Positions 1 through 8,009 are shown, counted from the first letter of the stretch. The stretch: 33,060 nucleotides of DNA from JBQTIY01 sp052387675 (GCA_052387675.1 JBQTIY010000021.1:1-33060), one strand, 5' to 3'. Notes: generated by a model from the letters alone, not told the origin. Made by a program: numbers and translations.

Positions 1-563
1 CGAACTACATCCCCGCCGGCGTCTCCGTCACGCTGCAATCGGAAAACGGCATGCTCGGCATGGGCCCCTTCCCCTACGAGGGCGAGGAAGACCCCGACCT
101 GATCAACGCCGGCAAGCAGACGGTGACGACCGTTCCGGGCTCGGCGATCTTCGGCTCGCACGACAGCTTCGCGATGATCCGCGGCGGCAAGATCAACCTG
201 TCGATCCTCGGCGCGATGCAGGTCAGCTAGAAGGGCGACCTGGCGAACTGGATGATCCCCGGCAAGATGGTCAAGGGCATGGGCGGCGCGATGGACCTCG
301 TGGCCGGCGCGCGCCGCGTGACCGTGGTGATGGAGCATCTCGCCAAGGGCGAGCAGCCCAAGATCCTGGAGCGCTGCGCCCTGCCGCTCACCGGCGTGCG
401 CGTTGTGCAGCGCATCATCACCGACCTGTGCGTGCTCGATGTGCGGCCCGGCCAGCCGCTCCTGCTCGTGGAAGTGGCGCCCGGCCACACCGCCGACGAC
501 GTGCGCAAGCACACGGCCTGCGCGGTGGACGTCCCGGCCGGTCGCGTGCCGGCGATGGCTTAA
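1..563 (+). pseudogene. scoB: 3-oxoacid CoA-transferase subunit B, 5'-truncated by window edge and interrupted by in-frame TAG
   Basis: The frame starting at base 3 encodes the body of a CoA-transferase beta subunit (ScoB/AtoA type), which with an A subunit moves CoA between succinate or acetate and a 3-oxoacid in ketone-body or short-chain fatty-acid metabolism. Family-typical segments are NYIPAGVSVTLQSENGMLG near the start, PGSAIFGSHDSFAMIRGG, NWMIPGKMVKGMGGAMDLV and LPLTGVRVVQRIITDL. An amber codon lies at 228-230 between GAMQVS and KGDLANWM, where homologues continue with a charged or polar residue. The frame is otherwise intact to TAA at 561-563. About 30 N-terminal residues lie outside the window (family about 218 aa, 186 codons seen). 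A single-base nonsense change, read error or readthrough would each explain it. The reopened part has ATG codons at 252 and later, but these lie inside the conserved domain. Confidence 0.88.
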
Positions 564-619
564 GCTGCTGACTCACGGCCGTCGTCTTGCAACTCTGAAG
601 CACCCACCGAGAGTTCTTC

Positions 620-1588
620 ATGAAACACCTCCGCTCACGCCTGCTCACACTCGCCGCGCTCCTTTGCACGGCTCACCTGGCAGTGGCCGGCCAGACCGTG
701 GAGATCACGGTCACCGGCACGGTGGAGTACGACGTGATCTCGGCGCCCCCGCTCGGACTCGTTGCTGACGGCGAGCCCGCCACGCTGCGCTTCCGAGTGG
801 ACTCGGACAGCTTCGTGAACAGCCCCAGCTTCCCAACGCGCGGCTACATCATCGACAAGACGAGCTTCTCGCTAAGCTTCAACTCGGCCACGGTGGCCCT
901 GCCGAGCCCGTATCCAGCCGGGCAGACTGCGTACTTCGTGATCCGCAACAACGATCCCGGCGTGGATGGATTCATGCTGTCGGCCGCTGTCGATGGGCCG
1001 GCGGGCGTGCCCCTCTCGCAGGTCGGCTTCTTCGGCAACTTCACGCAGAGCTTCTACGTGACCTACGGCGCCTCGCTTTTGCCGTCGCTGAACATCCTGG
1101 ATGCGGTGGGCGCCTATGCTTTCTCCGGGCTCACCGTCTTCAACTGGACCGTGGACGACGGGCCCGCCAATCCGATGGGCATGATTTTCGAGCAGATCAG
1201 CATCGCCGTCGTGCCGCAAACCTTCACCGATAAGGGCGGCGCACTGGCCGGCATCAACGGCAACCCCAAGCTCGTGGGCAGCGGCGACCTCTCGAGTGGC
1301 AGCAACAACGCGCTGACGCTGACCCGCGCGGCGCCCAACGCGCTCGCCGCGCTGTTCATCGCCGTGTCCAGCTCCCCGGTTCCGTTCAAGGGCGGGACCC
1401 TGCAGGCCAACCCCTTTCTCGGCCCGCTGTTCCTGGGCACCGGTCCCGGCGGCGGCATCGCACTGCCCTTTGTGATGCCCCGCGGAGTGCCGGCCGGCAC
1501 GGAGCTTTGGCTGCAGGGGGCGATCCAGGACGCCGCTGCCGTGCAGGGCGTGTCGCTCTCGAATGCGCTGATGGGCGTCACGCCGTAG
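620..1588 (+). CDS. Secreted protein of unknown function with a planctomycete-type C-terminal domain
   Basis: The product is 322 aa. Residues 1-23 form a classical signal peptide (basic MKHLRSR start, hydrophobic LLTLAALLC, AVA cleavage site), so export is likely. The mature part splits in two. The N-terminal half (about 25-200) is beta-rich and resembles the PEP-CTERM-style cohesin-like domains of exported proteins, but no C-terminal anchor is present. The C-terminal half (about 210-322) has the Gly/Asn/Leu-rich pattern ending LWLQGAIQDAAAVQGV, which I recall from many secreted planctomycete proteins. No catalytic motif was recognised. The start is supported by a purine-rich GAGAG about 8 nt upstream of ATG. 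It ends with TAG, so amber is a normal stop here. The kinase gene follows 40 nt later. Confidence 0.8.
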   Translation: MKHLRSRLLTLAALLCTAHLAVAGQTVEITVTGTVEYDVISAPPLGLVADGEPATLRFRVDSDSFVNSPSFPTRGYIIDKTSFSLSFNSATVALPSPYPAGQTAYFVIRNNDPGVDGFMLSAAVDGPAGVPLSQVGFFGNFTQSFYVTYGASLLPSLNILDAVGAYAFSGLTVFNWTVDDGPANPMGMIFEQISIAVVPQTFTDKGGALAGINGNPKLVGSGDLSSGSNNALTLTRAAPNALAALFIAVSSSPVPFKGGTLQANPFLGPLFLGTGPGGGIALPFVMPRGVPAGTELWLQGAIQDAAAVQGVSLSNALMGVTP

Positions 1589-1616
1589 CAGGTTGGACAA
1601 CCGCGCGCGGCACCGC

Positions 1617-1622
1617 GACAAT
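1617..1622 (+). promoter_or_regulatory. Possible -10 element of the kinase gene (leaderless-type spacing)
   Basis: GACAAT, one mismatch from TATAAT-like TACAAT, ends exactly 6 nt before the proposed GTG start at 1629. With that spacing transcription would begin at or next to the start codon. No Shine-Dalgarno is visible upstream of the GTG. This is inference from position only. Confidence 0.3.
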
Positions 1623-1628
1623 CGCGGT

Positions 1629-4600
1629 GTGAGCGAAGAGAGGCTGGAGCCGGGCGCGCTACTGGGCGGATTTCGCCTCGTGCGCAAGCTCGGCGCCGGC
1701 GGAATGAGCGTCGTCTGGGAGGCCGAGCAACTCTCGCTGCGCCGGCGCGTGGCGCTCAAGCTGCTGCTCCCCCACTTGGGCGTGTCCGAGGCGGCCCGCG
1801 AGCGCTTCGAGCGCGAGGGCGTGGCCGGCGGGCGTCTGGCGCACCCGGGCATCGTGCGCACGTACGAGATCAGCTCGGCCGGCGAGTGGCAATTCATCGT
1901 GCAGGAGCTGGTGGACGGCGCGCGCACCTTGGGGGACCTGCTGCGCGAGCGCCACGAGCGCCAGCAGGAGCGCACCGATGCCGCTGAGGACTATGTGGGC
2001 ATCGCGGCGCTGTTCGCCACCATTGCCGACGCGCTGCAGGCCGCGCACGCGGCGGGCGTCGTCCACCGCGACGTCAAGCCCGGCAACATCTTGCTCACGC
2101 AGGCCGGCGAGCCCAAAGTAGCGGACTTCGGCCTGGCTCGGCTCGTCGACGATTTCAAGCTCTCGCGCACGGGTGAGCTGGCGGGCACGCCGGCCTACAT
2201 GAGCCCAGAGCAGGCGGCCAGCCAGCGCATCGGCATCGACCACCGCACCGATGTCTTCTCGTTGGGCGCCACTCTCTACGAGGCGCTCACGCTGCGGCGG
2301 CCCTTCGACGGAGACACGAGCCAGCAGGTCATCGAGCAGATCCTGCTCGTGGATCCGCCCGACCCGCGCGCGCTGCGCTCACGCGTGCCGCGCGACCTGG
2401 CCGTGATCTGCATGAAGGCGCTGGAGAAGCAGCGCGAGCGCCGTTACCAGAGCATGGCAGAGCTGGCTGCCGACCTGCGCCGCTTCCTGGCGCACGAGTC
2501 CATCCTGGCGCGGCCGCCCGGCCCGCTGGCGCGGGCGCGCAAGTGGACGAGAAGGCATCCGGTCGTGACCGCGGCGGGCCTGGTGGCGCTGGCCGGGCTG
2601 ATCGGAACCAGCCTGCTCCTCGCCTGGGCGCTGCACGAGGAAGAGCACGCGGTTGAGATGTTCCAGGAGGCCGCCCGACAGACGCAGCGCGCGGAACGCC
2701 AGGCCTACGCGGCCAACCTCGCCGCCGCGCAGATGGCGCTCTCGCTCGGCGACGCGCAGGACGCGCGGCGTCGGCTCGCCGCATGCGCTCCGGAGATGCG
2801 CGGCTGGGAGTGGGACCATCTCATGCTCCAGGCCGACAACGCCGTCGCCGTCTGGGACGAGGACGGCCTCCCGGTGATGTGCCTCGCCTGGAGCCCGGAC
2901 GGGCAGACGATTGCGACCATCGGCAGGTCGGGGCGCTTCCGCCTCCGCGACGCGGGAACCGGCGCGATCCGCCTGGACGTCGAGCGGCTGTCGGCGCCTC
3001 TGACGGCCGGTAGCTCGGCAGAGCAGGAGGCCGCCTTTGCCTCCATCAACGCGCACGACATCGAGCTGGTCTACTCGCCCGATGGCAAGCGCCTGGCCCT
3101 GCGCGCCGACCGCGGCGCGCTGATCGACGCCACGAACGGCCGCGTCGTCGCCATGCTGCCCGCTGCCGGACACGAGAACGACGTCGTGGCGTTCAGCCCG
3201 GACGGCCGGCTCCTCGCGATCAGCAACGGCCGCCTCTCGCTGATCCGCGCCGAAGACGGACAGCGAATGCCGCTGCCCGCGTCGCTTCCCGACGGCGACG
3301 ACGCCGAAGTGGCGTGCTTCCTCGGGCCGGGTCTGCGCCTCGCCGTGGGCGCCCGAGAGGGTCGCGTCAGCGTGGTGGATCTCGCAACAGGCGCGCTCGT
3401 CGGCTCCACGGACGCCTTCGTGGAGGACAAGCCCAGCGCTCTCTGCGCGAGCGCGGACGGCGCGCAGCTCGGCGTCGGCTTCATGAGCGGGCGCGTGAGC
3501 CTGTGGGAAATCGCGAGGGAGGCGCGCCGGCCCCAGGACGACTTGGCCGGCTTCGAGCACGAGGTCAACCAGCTCGTCTTCTCGCCCGACGGCGACCGGC
3601 TGATCGGCGACGACTTCACGCGTGTGCGCCAGTGGTGGCTCGACAGCCGCGACCACGACGAGTTCGGCAATGGCTTCCTCGGGCCGCCCGACGCCCCGCG
3701 CTTCAGCGCGGCGACGGAACGCGTCGTCCTGCGATCCCGCAACAACCTGGAGATCGCGGCCTTCGCCGCGCTTTCGCTGGAGCCGGTGCTGTCCAGCCGG
3801 CCGATCGGCGTGCTCGCCGGGCACCAGGGGCTCATCACCGACCACGCGCTCTCGCCCGACGGGCGGCGCCTGGCCTCCAGCTCCCTGGACGGCACGGTGC
3901 GCGTCTGGGACCTGGATGAACCGACCATCGCCGCGCGCTCGCTGGCCAGGGCCGTTCCGAGCTGGGCTGTGACGATGGGCGCCTTGTCGCGCATGGCGAT
4001 CGACGACGGCCGCGGCTTCCTCACGGCCGATGCGACCGGCGCCACCAACGGGATCGTGGCGTTCCCGCCCGGCTTCACGACAGGCTGGTCCGCCTTCGTG
4101 GCCGGCGACACGCGCCTGGTCGTCGAGCGCGCGAGCACCGAGGACCCTGCCAAGCGCTGGCTGGACGTCTTCGACGCCGAGAGCCGGAAGCTCGTCACCA
4201 GCCTCGAGCAGCCGGATCAGCTCCGCGCGCTGGAGGCCTCGCGCGACGGGAGCTGGCTCGCTGGCGGCGGGTTCAACCGCGAGCTGAAGGGCCACCTGCA
4301 GATCTGGGACACGCAGGACTTCGTGGTCCGCGCCCACGTCGAGCTGGCACATGGCATGCATTCGCTGGCCTTGCACCCGCGTGGCGAGTTCGTCGCTGCA
4401 GGCCAGGAGGACGGCACGATCCTCCTCTGGCGGTTCGCGCCCGCCGCCGGCGACCTCATGGCTACCGCCACCGGCTCACCACCGCGCGATGCGCTCGAGC
4501 CGCTGCCCTCGCTGCCGGACACCGGCGGCGTCGTGGAGGCGCTCGCGTTCAGTCCGGACGGCACGCTGCTCGCGGCCGGTGGCCGTCCGGCCTCCAAGGG

Positions 4601-4979
4601 CGCAGGCTGCGACGTGACGCTCTGGGATACGGCCACGTGGACTCTGCACGCGCGCCTTGTCGGTCACGGCAGCGCGATCGGCAGCCTGGCCTTCAACTCC
4701 GACGGCTCTCGCCTGGTGAGCTGCTCCGGTGCGGAAGAGGGCCTCTTCGGCCTCGAGCCCGCGATCGACAGCTCCGTGCGCCTCTGGGATCCGCGCGCGC
4801 CCGCAGGCATCGGGGAGCTGCTCGTCCTGCGTGAGGGCGGCATCCCCTTCCGCACGGCCCAGTTCACGCCGGACGGCAAGAGCCTCTTCGTCACGACCGA
4901 CCGGCCGGAGCGCGAACCCTGGATCGCCTTCAGCGACAAGGCGCAGGCGCGTGCGACCGCGCAGCGCTGGGGGCGCTGA
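1629..4979 (+). CDS. Transmembrane Ser/Thr protein kinase with C-terminal WD40 repeats
   Basis: Residue numbers count from GTG 1629 (1116 aa); an in-frame TTG at 1593 is an alternative start. The N-terminal Hanks-type kinase domain (about 9-285) is complete: glycine loop LGAGGMSVVW, ATP-binding Lys44, HRDVKPGNILL with catalytic Asp148, DFGLA with Asp166, and the SPEQA activation segment. A single membrane span follows at about 312-333 (VVTAAGLVALAGLIGTSLLLAW), then a short Gln/Glu/Arg-rich helix. The remainder consists of WD40-like repeats recognisable from recurring FSPDG and LWD/VWD signatures (for example SPDGRRLASSSLDGTVRVWD), presumably a beta-propeller sensor or scaffold on the other side of the membrane. 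This architecture is common in Planctomycetota. The substrate is unknown. GACAAT sits 6 nt before the GTG, which favours that start. Confidence 0.9.
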   Translation: MSEERLEPGALLGGFRLVRKLGAGGMSVVWEAEQLSLRRRVALKLLLPHLGVSEAARERFEREGVAGGRLAHPGIVRTYEISSAGEWQFIVQELVDGARTLGDLLRERHERQQERTDAAEDYVGIAALFATIADALQAAHAAGVVHRDVKPGNILLTQAGEPKVADFGLARLVDDFKLSRTGELAGTPAYMSPEQAASQRIGIDHRTDVFSLGATLYEALTLRRPFDGDTSQQVIEQILLVDPPDPRALRSRVPRDLAVICMKALEKQRERRYQSMAELAADLRRFLAHESILARPPGPLARARKWTRRHPVVTAAGLVALAGLIGTSLLLAWALHEEEHAVEMFQEAARQTQRAERQAYAANLAAAQMALSLGDAQDARRRLAACAPEMRGWEWDHLMLQADNAVAVWDEDGLPVMCLAWSPDGQTIATIGRSGRFRLRDAGTGAIRLDVERLSAPLTAGSSAEQEAAFASINAHDIELVYSPDGKRLALRADRGALIDATNGRVVAMLPAAGHENDVVAFSPDGRLLAISNGRLSLIRAEDGQRMPLPASLPDGDDAEVACFLGPGLRLAVGAREGRVSVVDLATGALVGSTDAFVEDKPSALCASADGAQLGVGFMSGRVSLWEIAREARRPQDDLAGFEHEVNQLVFSPDGDRLIGDDFTRVRQWWLDSRDHDEFGNGFLGPPDAPRFSAATERVVLRSRNNLEIAAFAALSLEPVLSSRPIGVLAGHQGLITDHALSPDGRRLASSSLDGTVRVWDLDEPTIAARSLARAVPSWAVTMGALSRMAIDDGRGFLTADATGATNGIVAFPPGFTTGWSAFVAGDTRLVVERASTEDPAKRWLDVFDAESRKLVTSLEQPDQLRALEASRDGSWLAGGGFNRELKGHLQIWDTQDFVVRAHVELAHGMHSLALHPRGEFVAAGQEDGTILLWRFAPAAGDLMATATGSPPRDALEPLPSLPDTGGVVEALAFSPDGTLLAAGGRPASKGAGCDVTLWDTATWTLHARLVGHGSAIGSLAFNSDGSRLVSCSGAEEGLFGLEPAIDSSVRLWDPRAPAGIGELLVLREGGIPFRTAQFTPDGKSLFVTTDRPEREPWIAFSDKAQARATAQRWGR

Positions 4980-5004
4980 GGCGGCGTCGCCCTGGCTGCG
5001 CGGC

Positions 5005-5021
5005 AGGCGCGTCGCGCGCCT
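5005..5021. terminator. Hairpin between convergent kinase and yceH genes
   Basis: AGGCGCG-TCG-CGCGCCT is a perfect 7-bp stem with a 3-nt loop. It lies in the 40-nt convergent gap and its right arm overlaps the yceH stop codon. No T-tract follows on either strand, so intrinsic termination is uncertain. Confidence 0.4.
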
Positions 5022-5754
5022 ACTCGGCCGAGCGGCGGTCTCCGCGGGCTTCGAGCTGGTCGATGCGGTCCTTCAGCCTCGCGACCTCGCCTTCGAGGCC
5101 GGCGATGCGCTGGATGAGCGAATCGTTGCCGCCTGCCGCGGAGGGCGCGCCGCCGGGCCAAGACGGCATGGAGGCCGGAGCCTGGGCCGACGGCGCCAGT
5201 GCAGACGGCGATCCGGCCCCGCCGAGGCCCGCAGTGCTCGAGCCCGGAGAACCGGCGCCCGCCTCTGGCGCCAGAAGCTGCCCCCAGCGCACGGCGCGCT
5301 CGCCCGCGCGGCGGTCGTAGCGCTGAGCGAGTCCCTTGCGCGCGAGCGAATCCAGCACGAATTGCAGCGCCTCCTGTGTGGCCATGGGCTGCATGCGCTC
5401 CACGCGCGCGCGCAGCTCGCCCGGCTGTTGCGCGCCGCGCAGCAGCAACTCCGCCAGCACGGCCACCTCGGCCGCCTCCAGGTGCAGCGCGGCGCCCGTC
5501 TTGTGCCGGTACTTCTCCACGCGGGCGCCGGCTTGCTGCACAAACTCGATCAGCCCCGCCACGCGCAGCTTGAGAATCACGTCGTTGACCTCGCGCTCCC
5601 CCACCGAGAGCAGCGGGTCACGGTTGTTCTTCTGGTTGCAGCCGTTGACCAGGGCATTGAGTGAGAGCGGATAGCTCTCGGGCGTGGTCAGTTCCTTCTC
5701 GATGAGCACGCCCAGGACGCGGGCTTCGAGCGCTTCGAGTTGGATCGCCGTCAT
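5020..5754 (-). CDS. yceH: YceH/DUF480 family winged-helix protein
   Basis: The product is 244 aa from ATG 5754; ATG 5763 would add three residues. The conserved DUF480 core is obvious: EARVLGVLIEKELTTPE and YPLSLNALVNGCNQKNNRDP near the N-terminus, then two winged-helix-like repeats up to about residue 160 (LRVAGLIEFVQ, LHLEAAEVAVLAELLLRG, PGELRARVERM). A Pro/Ala/Ser/Gly-rich linker leads to a C-terminal coiled coil (LIQRIAGLEGEVARLKDRI) that many homologues also carry. The cellular role is not established; the fold suggests nucleic-acid binding. It stops with TAG. A divergent TACGAT lies 7 nt upstream of the start, inside the palindrome shared with the neighbouring sulfotransferase-like gene. 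Confidence 0.9.
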   Translation of the reverse strand: MTAIQLEALEARVLGVLIEKELTTPESYPLSLNALVNGCNQKNNRDPLLSVGEREVNDVILKLRVAGLIEFVQQAGARVEKYRHKTGAALHLEAAEVAVLAELLLRGAQQPGELRARVERMQPMATQEALQFVLDSLARKGLAQRYDRRAGERAVRWGQLLAPEAGAGSPGSSTAGLGGAGSPSALAPSAQAPASMPSWPGGAPSAAGGNDSLIQRIAGLEGEVARLKDRIDQLEARGDRRSAE

Positions 5755-5761
5755 GCGCGGC

Positions 5762-5771
5762 ATCGTACGAT
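5762..5771. promoter_or_regulatory. Palindromic divergent -10 element between yceH and the sulfotransferase-like gene
   Basis: ATCGTACGAT is a perfect 10-bp palindrome. On + it supplies TACGAT (5766-5771) followed by 8 nt and ATG 5780. On - it supplies TACGAT (5767-5762) followed by 7 nt and ATG 5754. Overlapping, symmetric -10 elements are a known cause of bidirectional transcription. Here both genes would be transcribed with almost no 5' leader. No convincing -35 is visible on either side. Confidence 0.45.
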
Positions 5772-5779
5772 TCCGGTCG

Positions 5780-6634
5780 ATGAGCGTGCCTGAAGACTCG
5801 CCGGCCGCGCGCCCGCCCTCCGACGTGCTGCGCCCCGATGTGCTCCGCCTCGCCATGTGGTCGGGTCCGCGCAACATCTCCACCGCGCTCATGCGCGCTT
5901 GGAGCAGCCGCGCCGACACTTTCGTCACCGACGAGCCGCTGTACGCGCACTACCTGCAGGCCACGGGCGTGTCGCATCCGGGGCGGCAGGCCGTGCTCGC
6001 CGCGCACGACGCCGACTGGCGCCGCGTCGCGGCCTGGCTCACCGGCCCCGTGCCGCAGGGCCGCCGCCACTGGTACCAGAAGCACATGGCGCACCATCTG
6101 CTCCCGCAGATCGAACGCCCTTGGCTCGACGGACTGCGCCACGCCTTTCTCATTCGCGAGCCGGCCGAGATGCTGACCTCGCTGCTGAAAGTTACGCCCG
6201 CGGCGGGCCTGGCCGACACCGGCCTGCCGCAGCAGCTCGAACTCTTCGAGCGAGTGGCCGAGCGCGAGGGCCGCGCCCCGCCCGTGCTGGACGCCGCCGA
6301 CGTGCTGCGCGATCCGCGCCGCGCGCTTACGGCGCTCTGCGAAGCTCTGGGTGTGCCCTTCGACGAGGCCATGCTGAGCTGGAAGCCCGGCCCGCACCCC
6401 GACGACGGCGTCTGGGGCCCGCACTGGTACGAGGCGGTCTGGCGCTCCACCGGCTTTCAGCCGCCGCGCGACGCTGCACACGCAGAGTCTGCTGCGCGGA
6501 CGGGCGCCTCCTCTTCGCCGCGCCCCGAGCCAGCCTCTGCGCCGGCGTCAACGTCTCCAACTCCGCCGCCGGAATTGCTCGCCGCTTGCCGCCCCTACTA
6601 TCTGCACCTGCATCGCCACCGCCTCGGCGCCTGA
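5780..6634 (+). CDS. Sulfotransferase-like P-loop protein
   Basis: The product is 284 aa from ATG 5780. Residues about 23-41 (LRLAMWSGPRNISTALMRAW) are the PAPS-type 5'-phosphosulfate-binding loop seen in sulfotransferase-like proteins, followed by TDEPLYAHYLQATGVSHPG and the HAFLIREP segment typical of the fold. The domain ends near residue 235 (KPGPHPDDGVWGPHWYEAVW). A Pro/Ala/Ser-rich stretch (about 233-268) interrupts the C-terminal end before PYYLHLH. The acceptor substrate is unknown. The stop codon overlaps the strong Shine-Dalgarno of the next gene, so the pair is one operon. From memory, plant BCAT-like proteins (such as Arabidopsis At5g27410) carry both domains in one chain, which supports a shared function. 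Confidence 0.85.
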   Translation: MSVPEDSPAARPPSDVLRPDVLRLAMWSGPRNISTALMRAWSSRADTFVTDEPLYAHYLQATGVSHPGRQAVLAAHDADWRRVAAWLTGPVPQGRRHWYQKHMAHHLLPQIERPWLDGLRHAFLIREPAEMLTSLLKVTPAAGLADTGLPQQLELFERVAEREGRAPPVLDAADVLRDPRRALTALCEALGVPFDEAMLSWKPGPHPDDGVWGPHWYEAVWRSTGFQPPRDAAHAESAARTGASSSPRPEPASAPASTSPTPPPELLAACRPYYLHLHRHRLGA

Positions 6635-6642
6635 GGAGCCTC

Positions 6643-7572
6643 ATGCTGCAAACTTTCGACGAGCGCAACCGCAACCTCATCGTGAACATCAACGGCCGGC
6701 TGCTGCATCGCGACCAAGCCGGCGTCAGCCCCTTTGACTCGGCCGTGCAGGGCGGCGACGCGGTCTGGGAGGGCCTGCGCCTCTACGAGGGGCGCATCTT
6801 CCGGCTCGAGCAACACCTGCTGCGCCTGCGCCGCTCGGCGCTGGCCCTCGGCTTCGAGCACATCCCCAACGACGAGCAGATCGTGGAGCAGCTCCGCGCC
6901 ACGCTCGCCGCCAACGGCATGCGCGACGGCGTGCACATCCGGCTGACGCTCTCGCGCGGCCTCAAGTTCACCAGCGGCATGGACCCGCGCCTCAACACCG
7001 CCGGCCCGTCGCTCTTCGTGCTGGCCGAGTGGAAGCCGCCGGTCTACGACCGCGGCGGCATCCGGCTCATCACCGCCAGCGTGCGGCGCCCCGGGCCCGA
7101 GGTGCTGGACCCGCGCATCCACCACGCCAACCTGCTCAACTCCATCCTGGCCAAGCTCGAAGCCAACAGCGCCGGCGCCGACGACGCGCTCATGCTCGAC
7201 GGGCGCGGCTTCCTCGCCGAGACGAATGCCACCAACGTCTTTCTGGTGCTGCCGGTGGCAGGCGCGAACTCTGCGGCGGCCGACTCCGCAGTTGTCACTC
7301 CCCGATGCGTGGCCTGCCCCGAGGGCATCACGCGCGGCGCGGTGCTGGAGCTCTGCGCGCAAGCCGGCATCCCCCACGCGGTGCGCGACGTGGCGCCAGC
7401 CGAGTTGCGCCGCGCCAGCGAGGCCTTCTGCACAGGCACCATGGGCGAACTGGCGCCCATCATCGAGGTGGACGGACGGCCCATCGGCAGCGGCGCGCCG
7501 GGGCCGGTGGCTCAGCGGCTCAGTGGGCTGTTTCGCGAACTCACACGGGCCGAGGGCACGCCGGTGGTGTGA
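6643..7572 (+). CDS. Class IV (BCAT-like) aminotransferase homologue lacking the catalytic lysine
   Basis: The product is 309 aa, and GAGGAG 5 nt before ATG fixes the start. The fold-type IV PLP-enzyme pattern is complete: GGDAVWEGLRLYEGRIFRLE, HLLRLRRSALAL, LAETNATNVFLV with the pyridine-nitrogen Glu193, CPEGITRGAVLELC, and the phosphate-binding FCTGTMGELAPI. At the position of the Schiff-base lysine (K-x-x-N in D-amino-acid transaminase and PabC, K160 region of E. coli IlvE) the sequence is IHHANLLNSILAKLEA, so the lysine is His160. Ordinary transaminase chemistry is therefore doubtful. Branched-chain aminotransferase is the automatic annotation, but a non-catalytic, decarboxylase or unusual PLP role is possible. 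It is co-transcribed with the sulfotransferase-like gene. A convergent gene ends 5 nt beyond its stop. Confidence 0.87.
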   Translation: MLQTFDERNRNLIVNINGRLLHRDQAGVSPFDSAVQGGDAVWEGLRLYEGRIFRLEQHLLRLRRSALALGFEHIPNDEQIVEQLRATLAANGMRDGVHIRLTLSRGLKFTSGMDPRLNTAGPSLFVLAEWKPPVYDRGGIRLITASVRRPGPEVLDPRIHHANLLNSILAKLEANSAGADDALMLDGRGFLAETNATNVFLVLPVAGANSAAADSAVVTPRCVACPEGITRGAVLELCAQAGIPHAVRDVAPAELRRASEAFCTGTMGELAPIIEVDGRPIGSGAPGPVAQRLSGLFRELTRAEGTPVV

Positions 7573-7586
7573 GTGCCTCAGGGCAC
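7573..7586. terminator. Short hairpin at the convergent junction
   Basis: GTGCC-TCAG-GGCAC (5-bp stem, 4-nt loop) begins directly after the TGA of the aminotransferase gene and contains the stop codon of the opposing gene. It is short and lacks a T-tract, so the terminator role is tentative. Confidence 0.25.
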
Positions 7587-8006
7587 CATGATGAGGATCG
7601 GCACGCCCGCGTCGATTTCGAAGCCCGCGACGCCCAGCGCTGGGATCGCAAGATCCAAACTCGGCAAGGCGGGCAGGCTCAACGAGAAGCCGCCGGCGGA
7701 GTTAGTCACCGCGGACTTCACCATTCCGCACGAAGGAATCGCGACAACGACCGTAACGCCAGCGATCCCGACCCGTTGTGCATCCAGCACCACACCCGGA
7801 GTTGGAATCATGTTCGGCATCGACGTCGGTCCGCCCCCCGTGAACGGAAGGACGCCCGTTCCGTCTGGACCGCTTTGCACGAGGGGGTCACGGCTAGAGG
7901 AATGTCGCGGCGCAACCTGACCAAGCGTGAGGCAGGCCATCACGAGAACAAGGACCGGGGTCCACCACGTTCTATGGGTTGGGCGAGTTCGTTCAAGTGC
8001 TTGCAT
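7578..8006 (-). CDS. Small secreted protein with carboxypeptidase-regulatory-like beta domain
   Basis: The product is 142 aa. A hydrophobic segment at about 14-32 (WWTPVLVLVMACLTLGQVA) is a signal peptide or N-terminal anchor. The C-terminal part (about 72-142) has the pattern VVLDAQRVGIAGVTVVVA, then TNSAGGFSLSLPAL, which resembles the seven-stranded carboxypeptidase regulatory-like/Cna-B-like fold in surface proteins. A Gly/Pro/Ser-rich linker separates the two. It begins 3 nt after the stop of the zinc-finger gene and is the third gene of the sigma-factor operon. No enzymatic motif was seen; it may be the envelope target or sensor partner of that system. Confidence 0.65.
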   Translation of the reverse strand: MQALERTRPTHRTWWTPVLVLVMACLTLGQVAPRHSSSRDPLVQSGPDGTGVLPFTGGGPTSMPNMIPTPGVVLDAQRVGIAGVTVVVAIPSCGMVKSAVTNSAGGFSLSLPALPSLDLAIPALGVAGFEIDAGVPILIMVP

Positions 8007-8009
8007 CGC

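Noticed and set aside
228..230. Amber codon reassignment or pyrrolysine as explanation of the internal TAG
   Set aside because: Several intact genes in the window end in TAG at family-appropriate lengths (yceH, copA), and this enzyme family has no known pyrrolysine.
2379..4376. A 665-codon open frame antisense to the kinase gene
   Set aside because: It mirrors a GC-rich coding gene with strong third-position GC bias. Its translation is Arg/Ala/Gly-rich without domains, while the sense strand has clear kinase and WD40 motifs.
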